From: Apostichopus japonicus
Taxonomy: Eukaryota; Echinodermata; Holothuroidea; Aspidochirotida; Stichopodidae
Reading direction: 5' to 3'
DNA length: 64,000 bases
Assembly: GCF_037975245.1 (NCBI RefSeq)
Contig: NC_092581.1
Location: 4,900,001 to 4,964,000 of the forward strand
The notes under the pieces were generated by a model. That model was not told the DNA's origin. It saw only the letters and a list, made by a program, of their open reading frames with translations, and searched no databases. Positions 63,736 to 64,000 of the stretch are shown here, one piece after another (positions within the stretch are counted from its first letter, which is position 1; every line of letters starts with the position of its first letter). The position numbers and the translations under genes are program-made.

Positions 63736-64000
63736 CGGTGTACCAGTTGTTACATGATCATAACAAATTACAAGTAAACCACTCGATGTAGCATATAATG
63801 CATATCTACTTTTTTTTTTAAAGAAAGTGAAACACGCCCCCTCCCCCCACCCCTTACATAATTCTGATCATCCTTGCGACATGGAATGAGGTGAAAATCA
63901 TGTTTTCAATCGTATATACTATAATAATAATACTAATATTGAGCAAGTTTGTACATATTACAAGTCACTGGAAAAAACGAAGTCCCTCGATCGTATTTAC

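Larger units (their letters stand above)
59957..64000. other. Upstream region of the receptor gene
   Basis: Likely a 5' UTR intron or the upstream flank. It contains a decayed U2-like relic (60203-60258), poly-C/G and G-rich blocks (about 60427-60453, 61620-61660, 61732-61744, 62549-62559), an (AT)n tract (63521-63582) and a GC-rich island (63671-63735). A 105-codon plus-strand frame at 62801-63118 has no recognisable family. Stretches 60500-61600 and 61750-62540 show nothing notable. Confidence 0.55.

Overview
The window looks like metazoan nuclear DNA. It is AT-rich, packed with microsatellites, minisatellites and short non-autonomous transposable elements, and has no long open reading frames. 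The only protein-coding content I can support is six small spliced exons on the minus strand. The organism is probably a marine invertebrate: tRNA-derived SINE, hAT-type MITEs with the CAGGGxTGT terminus, a LINE tail, very long (AT)n tracts and many 9-14 nt poly-G/poly-C runs. I cannot name the species from sequence alone.

The gene is the 5' (N-terminal) part of an ionotropic glutamate receptor, most like the kainate (GRIK) type. Read right to left, its exons are: E1 (signal peptide, 59844-59956), E2 (39746-39904), E3 (10736-10996), E4 (7465-7652), E5 (a 54-base exon, 4721-4774) and E6 (1905-2078). Canonical GT/AG sites join them without a frame break into 306 codons: a signal peptide plus roughly the first two thirds of the extracellular amino-terminal domain. 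The ligand-binding domain, pore and tail must lie to the left of base 1. Introns 1 and 2 are about 19.9 and 28.7 kb, and they hold most of the window. A good splice acceptor just 5' of the start codon implies an untranslated first exon further right, possibly outside the window.

Layout. 1-10.9 kb: exons E6 to E3 with compact introns, a hAT-like MITE, a tRNA-derived SINE and possible Penelope-like scraps. At 93-186 there is a faint plus-strand exon-like segment resembling E2. 11-39.7 kb (intron 2): a 162-bp tandem repeat, a G-quadruplex-prone tract, a 214-bp tandem duplication, a second hAT MITE, a 520-bp CAT/CAC tract, 12-bp, 14-bp, 20-bp and CATACTA arrays, and a 93-nt hairpin. 39.9-59.8 kb (intron 1): a 22-bp array, a LINE-like tail, a tRNA-like gene or SINE head, a 71-bp satellite with two-monomer periodicity, a degenerate GTAACTGCA array, a structured LINE 3' end, a U2 snRNA-like head fused to a hairpin, and a 228-bp duplication. 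60-64 kb: upstream sequence with a second, decayed U2-like relic.

I found no new enzymatic or defence system. The most useful leads are the conserved receptor exon structure with an in-frame 54-base exon, the possible plus-strand paralogous exon, the two-monomer 71-bp satellite, and the U2-like and hairpin sequences.
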